A stretch of 32,332 nucleotides of DNA from Planctomycetota bacterium (lineage in GTDB: Bacteria > Planctomycetota > Planctomycetia > Gemmatales > Gemmataceae): assembly GCA_009920765.1 (NCBI GenBank), contig RFZJ01000052.1, positions 1-32,332 of the forward strand. The letters run 5' to 3'. Positions 1 through 7,903 of this stretch are shown piece after piece. The translations under genes and the position numbers were made by a program. Below the pieces are notes generated by a model. It was given only the letters and a program-made list of their open reading frames with translations. It searched no databases and was not told the DNA's origin. Position 1 is the first letter of the stretch. Each line of letters begins with the position of its first letter.

Positions 1-121
1 CACAGTATTTGCATTCGCACAAAGCAAAATAAACACCATATTTATTGATAAAAATTTATGGGAAGGCATTGATTTTACAAAATTTCATGGCAAAATTAAA
101 AAAAACATGCTAATTCCCTAG
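1..121 (+). CDS. 3' end of a protein-coding gene cut by the window edge, function unknown
   Basis: Reading from base 2, 39 codons run without a stop to a TAG at 119-121. That is long for DNA this rich in A and T. The peptide is mixed hydrophobic and basic, with a fragment reading NLWEGIDFTKFHGKIKKNM near the end. It lies 16 bases upstream of the next gene on the same strand, which suggests an operon. I recognise no family from this fragment. It could also be non-coding DNA that happens to be open. Confidence 0.45.
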   Translation, partial: TVFAFAQSKINTIFIDKNLWEGIDFTKFHGKIKKNMLIP

Positions 122-137
122 GGCTAATTGAATTCCA

Positions 138-392
138 ATGAAGAAAAAATCAAAAAAAGATGAAGCAAAAATTCTTGGTTTTGTAGGACTGGGCCTCGAT
201 AACAAGGACGATCACCAGCGTATAACCAATTGCGAACATTTTTATTTGGTGGGTGGATCCGAAGAAACCCACGAAAGAATGCAAGATACTGCCATTCGTT
301 TTTCTGAATCATTAGAAAAAAAAGGCAAAAGGCTCGAAGACACATGCCCCAAGGAAGCACTTGATTTACTCCGCGAATCAATGCGAGACTAA
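138..392 (+). CDS. small conserved hypothetical protein (84 aa)
   Basis: A short, soluble, charged protein with no signal peptide or membrane segment. It begins with a lysine-rich stretch. It then has a core reading GFVGLGLDNKDDHQRIT at about residues 14-30 and FYLVGGSEETHERMQ at about 35-49, followed by a helical C-terminus rich in Glu and Lys. I recall this core pattern (GLDNKDGH, then LVGGSEETHE) in small uncharacterised planctomycete proteins, but no function is known to me. The start follows the previous stop by 16 bases without a clear Shine-Dalgarno. The next gene starts 42 bases downstream on the same strand. Confidence 0.75.
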   Translation: MKKKSKKDEAKILGFVGLGLDNKDDHQRITNCEHFYLVGGSEETHERMQDTAIRFSESLEKKGKRLEDTCPKEALDLLRESMRD

Positions 393-434
393 ATTCCTGC
401 CTCCAGAACAAAATTTAAATTCTGAAAGACTTTC

Positions 435-2465
435 ATGCCATTAACATTCATCGCTAGGCTTGTTTTTTTCATCACATTGTTAACGGTCATATCGCTTTTT
501 CCCTTGCATTCCTTTTCGCAGCAGGAAACTTCCAAGAAACAATTGAAAGAAATAAACATAAAAGAAGAAATCACAAATCTTTCCACAAAACGAAATCTTA
601 TAGCAAAAGAACTGGAATCAATAAAAAAGAATCAAGCTTACGAAAACGACATACCGGATATTGAAATTTATATCAAAGCTATCGATTGGCTTTTTCGAAC
701 CAAGGACTTTGAACAAAAAGATACATTTAAGAAAGCAAATTTTATCGCAGATCAGGGATTAGCCAGGGCTTTAAAATTACAAAACAATCAAAAACCATGG
801 CAATCCACATTCAATACCCCTCAGATCCGGGCTTATCGCTCCAAAATTGATAGTTCTCTGCAAGCATATTCAATTATTTACCCTAGGGATTTTGGCTCGA
901 ACAAAACAAAGAAGTACCCTCTGCACGTTGTACTGCATGGTAGAAACGAAAAGCTAAACGAGGTGAATTTTCTTTACGAGAACAGGGGGGATAAACCTCT
1001 TTCGTCTGACCAAGGTTTTATCCAACTTTCAATTTACGGAAGAGGAAACAATGCATATCGCTGGGCAGGCGAAACCGATCTTAACGAAGCAATACAAAAT
1101 TTTACAGACCAAGAAAAACTTCTTGGCCGTGACCATTTTATCGACACTGCAAGATTTGTTGTCCGGGGTTTTTCCATGGGCGGTGCCGGATCCTGGCATC
1201 TGGGATTACATCAACCTGACCGCTGGTGCCTAATGGGCCCTGGCGCTGGATTTACAACCACTCATGGATATGCCCCAAATTTGCCGGACAAACTTCCCCA
1301 ACAACAGGAAGACTGCCTGAGTATTTACGACGCATATCTTTATGCCGAAAATGCATTCAACATTCCAGTAGTTGCCTACTCGGGTGAAATTGATAAGCAG
1401 AAACAAGCTGCCGACATCATGCAAAAACATATCCAAAGCTTTGGAATTCAAATGGAACATCTAATAGCCCCGGGCTTGGAACATAAATTTCCACCCGAGT
1501 GGCAACAAAAAGCCTTTGCTGCATATGCGCCACACATTTCAAAGGGCAGGGTACCGTATCCTGAAAAAATCAAATTTGTAACTTATACCCTCAAGTATCC
1601 TAAATGCGACTGGGTAGAAATTCTAGGATTAACAAAGCACTATGTGCGATCCAGGATTGAAGCATCATTCGATGGGCAAAGCTACCAGCTTCAAAGTGAA
1701 AACATCAAAAAAATTGCAATAAGTTTACCCACAGATGAAAGCAAGACGTCATTTTCAAACAAATCAGTTGCAATTACTTTAGATGGCCAAAAAATCTCCG
1801 TTACACCAAAATTGGTTCAAGGATCCATGAAGATAATTCTGGAAAAAGATGACAAAAATAATTGGTCAATAGCTGCATCTAATACCGTATCAAAAAGAGC
1901 CAAAATTTCAGGACTGCAAGGTCCCATTGATGATGCTTTTACGAATGGATTTTTATGTGTCATAGGAAGTGGAAAACCTTGGAATGAACTTATCCACAAA
2001 GCATCACTTGAAGAACTTGAACGATTCAAAAAAGACTGGGAATTATTTTTCAGAGCTGAACTTCCCATAAAAAAAGACACAATGGTCACCGACAAAGATC
2101 TTGAATCAAAAAACATTATTCTTTTTGGAGACGGAGGCTCGAATTCATGGATTTCAAAGTTGCTTCCAGAAGCACCAATCCAATGGAACAAATCTTCAAT
2201 TGTTTTAAAAAATAAAACTTATTCCAGTTCAGAACATATGCCTGCGTTTATTTTTCCCAGTCCATTTTCAAATAAAAATTATGTCGTTATCAATAGTGGC
2301 CATACCTTTCGAACCGAAGATTTAAAAGCCACCAATGCACTATTATTTCCACGCTGGGGAGATTATGCGATTTTAAAAATCACTCCTGCATCCCCGCTAA
2401 AAACCGAACTCCAAATTTCAGGGATATTTGATGAATCTTGGAGTTTGACAGAACCATCAAAATAA
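435..2465 (+). CDS. secreted alpha/beta-hydrolase (prolyl-oligopeptidase/esterase type)
   Basis: The 676-residue product opens with a signal peptide: a hydrophobic core at about residues 7-27 ending near HSFSQQ. It is therefore probably exported to the periplasm. A helical region follows (about 30-115), then an alpha/beta-hydrolase fold at about 140-380. The nucleophile elbow is GFSMGG with Ser247. The likely acid is Asp320 (SGEIDKQ) and the likely base is His350 (GLEHKF), so the triad looks complete. An oxyanion-type segment VVLHGRN lies near 167. The remaining ~300 residues look beta-rich and match nothing I recognise. This layout resembles planctomycete prolyl-oligopeptidase-family or feruloyl-esterase-like hydrolases. 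The substrate cannot be told from sequence. It is preceded by a small gene on the same strand and followed by a 238-base gap. Confidence 0.8.
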   Translation: MPLTFIARLVFFITLLTVISLFPLHSFSQQETSKKQLKEINIKEEITNLSTKRNLIAKELESIKKNQAYENDIPDIEIYIKAIDWLFRTKDFEQKDTFKKANFIADQGLARALKLQNNQKPWQSTFNTPQIRAYRSKIDSSLQAYSIIYPRDFGSNKTKKYPLHVVLHGRNEKLNEVNFLYENRGDKPLSSDQGFIQLSIYGRGNNAYRWAGETDLNEAIQNFTDQEKLLGRDHFIDTARFVVRGFSMGGAGSWHLGLHQPDRWCLMGPGAGFTTTHGYAPNLPDKLPQQQEDCLSIYDAYLYAENAFNIPVVAYSGEIDKQKQAADIMQKHIQSFGIQMEHLIAPGLEHKFPPEWQQKAFAAYAPHISKGRVPYPEKIKFVTYTLKYPKCDWVEILGLTKHYVRSRIEASFDGQSYQLQSENIKKIAISLPTDESKTSFSNKSVAITLDGQKISVTPKLVQGSMKIILEKDDKNNWSIAASNTVSKRAKISGLQGPIDDAFTNGFLCVIGSGKPWNELIHKASLEELERFKKDWELFFRAELPIKKDTMVTDKDLESKNIILFGDGGSNSWISKLLPEAPIQWNKSSIVLKNKTYSSSEHMPAFIFPSPFSNKNYVVINSGHTFRTEDLKATNALLFPRWGDYAILKITPASPLKTELQISGIFDESWSLTEPSK

Positions 2466-2618
2466 CATGTCCAAAGCACTCATGCAGTAAATTGTAAGCT
2501 GTATATTTGAAAAGACCGGATTAATCGATAATTTGGGACCACCTCAAAAGTTATTCTGTAATTTGATTTCCCCCGCTTTATTCCTATTCCCTTAAGATAA
2601 GATGGAATATTTGTGGTA

Positions 2619-2636
2619 TTAATTCAACCGAATTAA
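2619..2636. promoter_or_regulatory. inverted repeat upstream of glyQS
   Basis: TTAATTC and GAATTAA form a perfect 7-base inverted repeat around an AACC loop, 68 bases before the glyQS start. It could be a protein-binding site or an RNA hairpin in the leader. The arms are AT-rich, so chance is possible. No T-box-like leader is visible in the 238-base gap. Confidence 0.25.
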
Positions 2637-2703
2637 AATAGATGCTAATTATAGGTGCTATATTTTAAGAATAATTTTTGGGTCTATCTAAAGGAAAACA
2701 TCA

Positions 2704-4299
2704 ATGGACATGGATAAACTTGTATCACTTTGCAAAAGAAGAGGCTTTCTTTTTCAATCAAGTGAAATTTACGGCGGACTTAATGGTTTTTGGGATTATG
2801 GTCCATTGGGAGTCGAATTAAAACGCAACATAAAAGAAGCCTGGTGGCAGGATATGGTTTCGGGCCACAATGAACTTCTTATCAGTCCCGGGGCACCCTG
2901 CGAACACCAGATGGTTGGTATCGATTGCAGCATAATAATGCATCCGCAGGTTTGGAAATGTTCAGGTCATTACGATTTATTCCATGATTTCATGGTTGAC
3001 TGCAAGGAATCAAAAAAGCGCTACCGTCATGATCAGGTACGTGGTCGCTGGGCTCTTGCAAAAGAGCAAAGGGTATTTATCACAACTCAATCAGGCGGGG
3101 AAGAAGGACTCCAAGAAACCGAGCAAAAAGCGCTAAAGTTTTTTAATTTGCGTGCAAAATCGTTGGAAGAAATCTCCTGGGATGGCCCCTTAGTTTCGCT
3201 CATTACTATTAGCGATTTCGACAAGGTTTTAGGACCTGACGCAAAGACTTTAGGCACACTAACCCCACCGCGCGAATTCAACCTAATGTTCAAGACAATT
3301 GTTGGGGCAATGGGTGGGGAAGAAAGCACTGCCTTTTTAAGGCCCGAAACAGCCCAGGGAATTTTTGTAAACTTCAAAAATGTAGTAGATTCATCCAGGG
3401 TCAAAATTCCCTTTGGCATTGCCCAGATAGGTAAAAGCTTCCGAAACGAAATCACTCCTCGCAATTTCACTTTTAGATCGCGTGAATTCGAACAAATGGA
3501 AATCGAATTTTTCTGTCACCCAAGCCAATCTCCCCAATGGTACAAATATTGGCGCGACCGCAGATATAAATGGTACACCGACCTTGGGTTATCCTCTTCC
3601 AGATTACAATTACGCGACCACGACAAAGACGAATTAAGTCATTACTCCTGTGGCACCGCAGATATTGAATATGCATTCCCATTTCTGCCTCCGGGGGAAT
3701 TTGGCGAACTCGAAGGCATTGCCCATAGGGGCGATTTCGACCTTAAAAGCCATATGGAGGGAAAACTAGTTCGGTCTGGTGATGAACTGATTGTAGAGCA
3801 AGGTGAAGATGGAAAACCCAAGCACCGTGGTTCTGGCAAAGATCTCCGTTACTTTAATGACCAAACCAGAGAACGATTTATCCCACATGTTATCGAACCT
3901 TCGGCAGGTGCAGACCGAGGCACATTGGCTTTCCTTTGCGAAGCTTATTTCGAGGAGGAGATTGAAGGCGAAACCAGGGTTGGCTTACGTTTAAATCCCA
4001 GAATTGCTCCAGTAAAAGCTGCTATTTTTCCACTCGTAAACAAGGACGGTATGCCTGAAAAAGCCAAGGCTATTTACAGCGATCTTAAAAAAGAATTTGC
4101 TGTATTCTTTGACGATGGTGGAGCAATTGGAAGAAGGTACCGAAGGCAAGACGAAATTGGAACACCCATTTGCATTACAATTGATGGCCAAACAAGTCAG
4201 GATGACACGGTTACTTGGCGTGATAGAGATTCGCTCCAACAAAAACGTGTCCACATACAAGGCCTTAAGGAAGAATTACGAATCTTGCTGAAAACCTAG
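2704..4299 (+). CDS. glyQS: glycyl-tRNA synthetase, alpha2 (single-chain) type
   Basis: A cytoplasmic enzyme that charges tRNA-Gly with glycine using ATP. The 531-residue product is full length for the bacterial/archaeal-eukaryotic alpha2 type. The N-terminus has the family signature CKRRGFLFQSSEIYGG, then YGPLGVELK. Further signatures are LRPETAQGIFVNF (about 219-231), class II motif 2 at FRNE (246-249) followed by TFRSREFEQME, and EPSAGADRG near 399-407 as motif 3. The anticodon-binding domain begins near APVKAA (about 436) and includes RRYRRQDEIGTP. The start is supported by AAGGA at 2691-2695, eight bases before ATG. The TAG stop overlaps the stop codon of rluD on the other strand inside CCTAGG. 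No missing catalytic residue was noticed. Confidence 0.97.
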   Translation: MDMDKLVSLCKRRGFLFQSSEIYGGLNGFWDYGPLGVELKRNIKEAWWQDMVSGHNELLISPGAPCEHQMVGIDCSIIMHPQVWKCSGHYDLFHDFMVDCKESKKRYRHDQVRGRWALAKEQRVFITTQSGGEEGLQETEQKALKFFNLRAKSLEEISWDGPLVSLITISDFDKVLGPDAKTLGTLTPPREFNLMFKTIVGAMGGEESTAFLRPETAQGIFVNFKNVVDSSRVKIPFGIAQIGKSFRNEITPRNFTFRSREFEQMEIEFFCHPSQSPQWYKYWRDRRYKWYTDLGLSSSRLQLRDHDKDELSHYSCGTADIEYAFPFLPPGEFGELEGIAHRGDFDLKSHMEGKLVRSGDELIVEQGEDGKPKHRGSGKDLRYFNDQTRERFIPHVIEPSAGADRGTLAFLCEAYFEEEIEGETRVGLRLNPRIAPVKAAIFPLVNKDGMPEKAKAIYSDLKKEFAVFFDDGGAIGRRYRRQDEIGTPICITIDGQTSQDDTVTWRDRDSLQQKRVHIQGLKEELRILLKT

Positions 4300-5372
4300 G
4301 AATCAAGTTTTTTATGCAATCTCAAGGCATCCAGAGTTTGCTGGATGTCTTGAGGCACTGGAGCTTTTATTTCTAATATCTGATTAGTCCGCGGGTGCTT
4401 AAAACGCAATCGATATGCATGCAATGCCTGACGACCAAGAAGCAAGGAGTTTTCATCATCTGGAAGGTTCGGAACAAAGTTTTTAATGTGGATACAATCG
4501 CGCCCGCTATATATTTTATCTGCTAGTATGGGGTAACCAATGCTCGCCAAATGCACCCGAATCTGGTGCGTTCTCCCAGTCCTAGGTTGTACCTTTACAT
4601 AAGTGTAACCCTTAAACCTTTCGATTACTTCATAATAAGTGCACGCCTCCTTGGCGTCCTCATTATTTTCATCATTTGTAACCGTCATCTTCACCCTGTC
4701 ATGCGGATGATGAGCTATTTTACCCTCTATATAATCACTATCTCGATCTATTGCACCAGCCGTTATAGCCAAATATTCCTTGAACACTTTTCGATGCTCA
4801 AATAAAAGCGATAATTCGCGATGAGTCTGTTCATGCTTGGCAACAAGAATCACCCCACTGGTATCGCGATCAAGCCTGTGCACAATTCCCGGGCGATATT
4901 CACCATTAATAGTACTCAAATTCTCGAAATGAAACCGCAAAGCGTTCACAAGCGTGCCGCGCCAATTACCTTTGGCGGGATGAACAACCATGTTTGGAGG
5001 CTTATTTATGACAGCGAGATATTCATCTTCATAAATAACATCAAGAGGGATATCTTCCGGTTGCGGGGCAGGACGAACTGCAATAGGGGGTATTATCTTG
5101 ATAAAGTCGCCATGTTTGACTTTATAGCTGGACTTGGCTGTTTTTTGATTAACAGTTACGCCCCCACCTTCTATTACTCTTTGAACAACTGATCGACTGT
5201 AATCGGGAAATTGCATAACTAGAAACTGATCTAGCCTGACCCCTTCGAGCCTTATTTTAGCATGAACCTCTATCTCGCGAGGGGCGGAAGGCTCCGTTTC
5301 GATATCTGTTGTTTCGATTTCTGAAAAGTCAATATCATCAATGTCAAAATCAGTTGTTTCGATTTCATCCAT
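4296..5372 (-). CDS. rluD: 23S rRNA pseudouridine synthase, RluD family
   Basis: The enzyme isomerises uridines in 23S rRNA (in E. coli RluD, helix 69) to pseudouridine. The 358-residue product has an S4 RNA-binding domain at about 41-95 (RLDQFL, then GGGVTVNQK). The RluA/RluD catalytic domain follows, with NKPPNMVVHP near 123-132, the catalytic loop HRLDRDTSG at 165-173 (Asp168 is the expected nucleophile) and RTGRTHQIRVH downstream. The first ~35 residues are an acidic extension with near-repeats of IETTD, which most family members lack. The gene starts 5 bases after the upstream TPR-like gene stop, so they are likely co-transcribed. Its stop overlaps that of glyQS. Paralogues RluA and RluC share these motifs, so the exact target site is inferred. 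Confidence 0.93.
   Translation of the reverse strand: MDEIETTDFDIDDIDFSEIETTDIETEPSAPREIEVHAKIRLEGVRLDQFLVMQFPDYSRSVVQRVIEGGGVTVNQKTAKSSYKVKHGDFIKIIPPIAVRPAPQPEDIPLDVIYEDEYLAVINKPPNMVVHPAKGNWRGTLVNALRFHFENLSTINGEYRPGIVHRLDRDTSGVILVAKHEQTHRELSLLFEHRKVFKEYLAITAGAIDRDSDYIEGKIAHHPHDRVKMTVTNDENNEDAKEACTYYEVIERFKGYTYVKVQPRTGRTHQIRVHLASIGYPILADKIYSGRDCIHIKNFVPNLPDDENSLLLGRQALHAYRLRFKHPRTNQILEIKAPVPQDIQQTLDALRLHKKLDS
4321..4354 (+). terminator. possible glyQS terminator hairpin lying inside the rluD 3' coding end
   Basis: CTCAAGGCATCCAG and CTGGATGTCTTGAG form a 14-pair stem (one G-U pair) with a six-base loop AGTTTG, starting 21 bases after the glyQS stop. On the + strand it is followed after a few bases by CTTTTATTT, a weak U-rich tract. 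The same bases encode the last residues of RluD on the other strand. The stem is strong; the terminator role is inferred. Confidence 0.4.
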
Positions 5373-5377
5373 TTTTA

Positions 5378-5998
5378 TTAATCAAAGTTCTTGTAAAAAG
5401 CATCCAAATCAAGCTGGTTATCCTGGAGGTTTTTCAGGTATTTAACAGCAAGTGCACCCGCTCCCGTTTTATCTCCCAATAAACTTGCCTTAGTGTAGTT
5501 TTCTTTTGCTTTTTCAAATCGCCTAAGAGCCTCGTGGCCTTTGCCTGCATTAAGAAGAGACTGGGCCTTTAATTCTGGAATCAACAATGGGTCATCAACA
5601 ACCTCACCATAAAGCTCAATAGATTTTTCAATGTTGTTAATTGCTTCTTTCTTAGTTTCCATGTTTGCACTTGCATAAAGAGTCATGCCTTGCGCTAACA
5701 AAACCCTGGCAGCCTCAATCCTTGCTATCAAAGCTTGATTAGTACCGGAGTTATTTTTGGCAAATTCTTGAAGTGCTGCAGACTGCTGACCAGAGCCCAA
5801 AACAGCCCACCGCTTTGATTCTTCTTCATAAGCATTTTTTGAAACAGAGTTAATTGTAAAATATATTGCGCAAACCAAAATAACCGAAATAGCTGCAACA
5901 ATGATTTTTCGGGCATGCAATTCTGCGAAATCCGCAAAGGACATCCTCATGGAATCAACTTGAACCAACTGATTATGGGGCTGTTCTTGTGTAGTCAT
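5378..5998 (-). CDS. membrane-anchored TPR-like protein (YfgM-like)
   Basis: A 206-residue protein with a short cytoplasmic N-terminus, one membrane helix at about 31-49, and an all-helical remainder. In the helical part, repeats such as ALIARIEAARVLLAQG and AIELYGEV-like segments look like degenerate tetratricopeptide repeats. The shape matches YfgM/TPR_21-type envelope proteins that help at the secretion machinery, but no specific partner can be named. I chose the ATG at 5998 because GGAGAAGG lies immediately upstream. A TTG at 6013 would overlap that ribosome site and add five residues. It is followed 5 bases later by rluD. Confidence 0.75.
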   Translation of the reverse strand: MTTQEQPHNQLVQVDSMRMSFADFAELHARKIIVAAISVILVCAIYFTINSVSKNAYEEESKRWAVLGSGQQSAALQEFAKNNSGTNQALIARIEAARVLLAQGMTLYASANMETKKEAINNIEKSIELYGEVVDDPLLIPELKAQSLLNAGKGHEALRRFEKAKENYTKASLLGDKTGAGALAVKYLKNLQDNQLDLDAFYKNFD

Positions 5999-6113
5999 TC
6001 CTTCTCCATACAATTTTTGAACTCAAAAAGTTCAGTGCCTATTACAATCAAGTTATTATATGGAAATATAAAGTGGATTTAATCAAGGGTCAATTGCAAG
6101 CAATACAAATGCA

Positions 6114-6485
6114 TTAATTCTTTTCAGGCAACTTAGCTTCGTAACCTATTTTTTTAATCGCTTTTGCTAGTGTGTCTGCTTCCATGATAGCCTTCGAACC
6201 ACCAACACCAGCCCTAACAAGAGCAACATACCAAAAGCGAAGTCTATCCTTTTGGGGCAACTCCGAAGGCTTCAACCCAATAGTTTCAACATCATCAGGA
6301 TTCCAACGATTCTTTTTTAACTTTTCTGAAACTTGCTTGAAAGTTAATCCGTTGGAAACGATCTGCCCACTTTCATCAGCAATACGGTATGCAACCAATA
6401 AATTAAGCAAACCTAAGAATCTCCCAAAATGGAGAGACTTAGTTTTAACCGTCAATAAAAATTGATCTACAGCATCCATTAACAT
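6114..6485 (-). CDS. hypothetical protein (123 aa)
   Basis: A soluble, mostly helical protein without signal peptide or cysteine motifs. Segments include LLNLLVAYRIADESGQI (about 26-42) and an amphipathic WNPDDVETIGLKPSELP stretch (about 61-77). It starts at ATG 6485; a second ATG two codons in is equally possible. It lies 116 bases upstream of the TPR-like gene on the same strand and could be in the same transcript. I do not recognise the family. Composition and sustained length suggest it is real, but no homologue is known to me. Confidence 0.6.
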   Translation of the reverse strand: MLMDAVDQFLLTVKTKSLHFGRFLGLLNLLVAYRIADESGQIVSNGLTFKQVSEKLKKNRWNPDDVETIGLKPSELPQKDRLRFWYVALVRAGVGGSKAIMEADTLAKAIKKIGYEAKLPEKN

Positions 6486-6606
6486 TTCAATTCAGCAAAT
6501 GCACATGCCACAAATTAACCAACCCACAATTCGGGACAGCGAAGCAATTTGAAGCTTTCATCATTCTAGCATAAAAGTACAAATAGAAATATAGGGAATA
6601 CTGGCA

Positions 6607-6628
6607 ATTTGACCTGTTTGTGTCAAAT
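6607..6628. promoter_or_regulatory. inverted repeat, possible operator
   Basis: ATTTGAC and GTCAAAT form a perfect 7-base inverted repeat with an 8-base spacer. The total footprint of 22 bases is the size of a typical dimeric repressor site. It lies between divergent genes. The binding protein is unknown. Confidence 0.35.
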
Positions 6629-6838
6629 ATGCCGATTTTAACAGAATACCCTAGGTTTTAATCTGTTTTAAAGCATAAAAAATAAGTCCCTTTTTGTGAA
6701 TTGAAAAGATATTTAGCAGATTTAACACAATTTTTGTCAGCTGAACAATTGCCAAGGAAACCTGTTTTTTCCTGCTAACCTACCAAATATGCTTTTTAGC
6801 TTTACCTTAGATGCAGGATTATTGATTTTTTTGCAACC

Positions 6839-6843
6839 GGAGG
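6839..6843 (+). promoter_or_regulatory. ribosome binding site that fixes the start of the radical-SAM-like gene
   Basis: GGAGG lies five bases before the ATG at 6849. The in-frame ATG at 6789 has no comparable site, and its extra 20 residues are hydrophobic without family similarity. The shorter form is preferred. Confidence 0.7.
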
Positions 6844-6848
6844 CTAGG

Positions 6849-7835
6849 ATGGTCAAAGTTAGAAAAAACAATTTTGTAGGCTTCAAAGAACTAAAAATTG
6901 AATTGCCAAAACTCCCCGAAATTCGAATTCATGATTCCTTGGATCGATGTCTGTATCACCTTTTTGACACTGCAAAAGAAAGCATATTTGGTATTAATTT
7001 TGCCAAAAACTGCCCTTTTCAACCTACGCACCCTGCGTTAAACATTGACTTCCAAAAACTTGATTACAGTCTTCCAAGGCAAATAGAACAAAAAGTGGGA
7101 TGGGATATTGAATCCAGCAAAACGATTCCGGATTCCATTTTAATTGGCCAAAACTATGAGCCCTTTGGTTCTTTTGAAAGAACCAGAACGCCAGCCATTG
7201 CACTAGGAAGATTTTTAGTACAAAAGGGCTTTAAAATTTGGTACCAAACGCGGGCATGCCTAGACTTAGAGTTGTTTGAAACTATGCTTTATTTGGAGGA
7301 AAAGGTTCAATTACTACTACCTTTTCATACGCTAAACGATCGAATTGCAAAATTGATTGAGCCTTTTTCTCCTGCACCAATTTTAAGACTTAAACAATTG
7401 GAAACATTAAAAAACCTAGGTATTCCCTTTGAAGTTTGTCTGGATTCACTAATTCCAGGCATAAACGATTCCAGAGCAAACCTCTTACCCTTGCTCGAAC
7501 ATCTTGCAGATAAAGGCATAAAACGCACCACCGTCTCTTATATGAATCTTCAAACTGGGATTCTTCCGGTTCCAACCAAACAAAATATTCAACTTTTTTC
7601 CATGTGGGCATCAGGGATGGAGTTCGAATTTCCAGGACTTGGTAAAAGAAAACTACTCAATTCGAACTACCGCAAGGCTAAATACTCGGAAATTATGGCT
7701 TTGGGCAAGCAAGTGGGAATTCATATCGTAGTGGATGGTATTTCAAACCCCGACTTGGTACGAAAATCGACAGCAGATATTCAAAATATCACCTCAAATC
7801 TTAAAGAACGTTATTTGGCTTTATCAACCGTTTAA
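6849..7835 (+). CDS. radical-SAM-like protein (SplB/PA0069-type relative) lacking the CxxxCxxC cluster motif
   Basis: The 328-residue product aligns along its length with the family of radical SAM proteins related to SplB and Rv2578c/PA0069. The aligned parts are NYEPFGSFERTRTPAIALGR (cf. TDPYQPIE in the family), QTRACLDLELF, a LIEPFSPAPILRLKQLETL segment, and LGIPFEVCLDSLIPGIND (cf. AGIPVGV...PIIPGLND). At the place where the family has INPYRGC-x3-C-x2-C before a PTH tripeptide, this protein reads INFAKNC (Cys55), PFQ, PTH. By comparison from memory, about seven residues carrying the second and third cluster cysteines are missing, with the frame kept. No other CxxxCxxC is present. It probably cannot bind a canonical [4Fe-4S] cluster. 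The original substrate of this family is not firmly known. The gene stands alone, 68 bases before the transporter gene. Confidence 0.75.
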   Translation: MVKVRKNNFVGFKELKIELPKLPEIRIHDSLDRCLYHLFDTAKESIFGINFAKNCPFQPTHPALNIDFQKLDYSLPRQIEQKVGWDIESSKTIPDSILIGQNYEPFGSFERTRTPAIALGRFLVQKGFKIWYQTRACLDLELFETMLYLEEKVQLLLPFHTLNDRIAKLIEPFSPAPILRLKQLETLKNLGIPFEVCLDSLIPGINDSRANLLPLLEHLADKGIKRTTVSYMNLQTGILPVPTKQNIQLFSMWASGMEFEFPGLGKRKLLNSNYRKAKYSEIMALGKQVGIHIVVDGISNPDLVRKSTADIQNITSNLKERYLALSTV

Positions 7836-7903
7836 TAAGTGCTCCCTCAGAATTTTATCTTCTATCAACCTCAAGTCTTGGTATAACTACTCAAGCGAAT
7901 TGA

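Larger units (their letters stand above)
6486..6848. other. 363-base divergent intergenic region
   Basis: This gap separates the small unknown gene (-) from the radical-SAM-like gene (+), so it should hold both promoters. No open reading frame with a credible start is present, except an upstream in-frame ATG at 6789 that lacks a ribosome site. It is AT-rich with one clear inverted repeat at 6607-6628, listed separately. Confidence 0.6.

Noticed and set aside
2466..2703. Possible T-box riboswitch upstream of glyQS
   Set aside because: No T-box sequence, specifier loop or antiterminator pairing is visible, and such leaders are not typical outside Firmicutes and a few other groups. Only a short AT-rich inverted repeat is present.
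3087..3470. Minus-strand frame inside glyQS
   Set aside because: It lies wholly inside a well-supported gene and its translation has no domain features; it is a shadow of glyQS.
6789..6848. N-terminal extension of the radical-SAM-like gene from ATG 6789
   Set aside because: No ribosome site precedes it, whereas GGAGG stands five bases before ATG 6849, and the extra residues have no family similarity.
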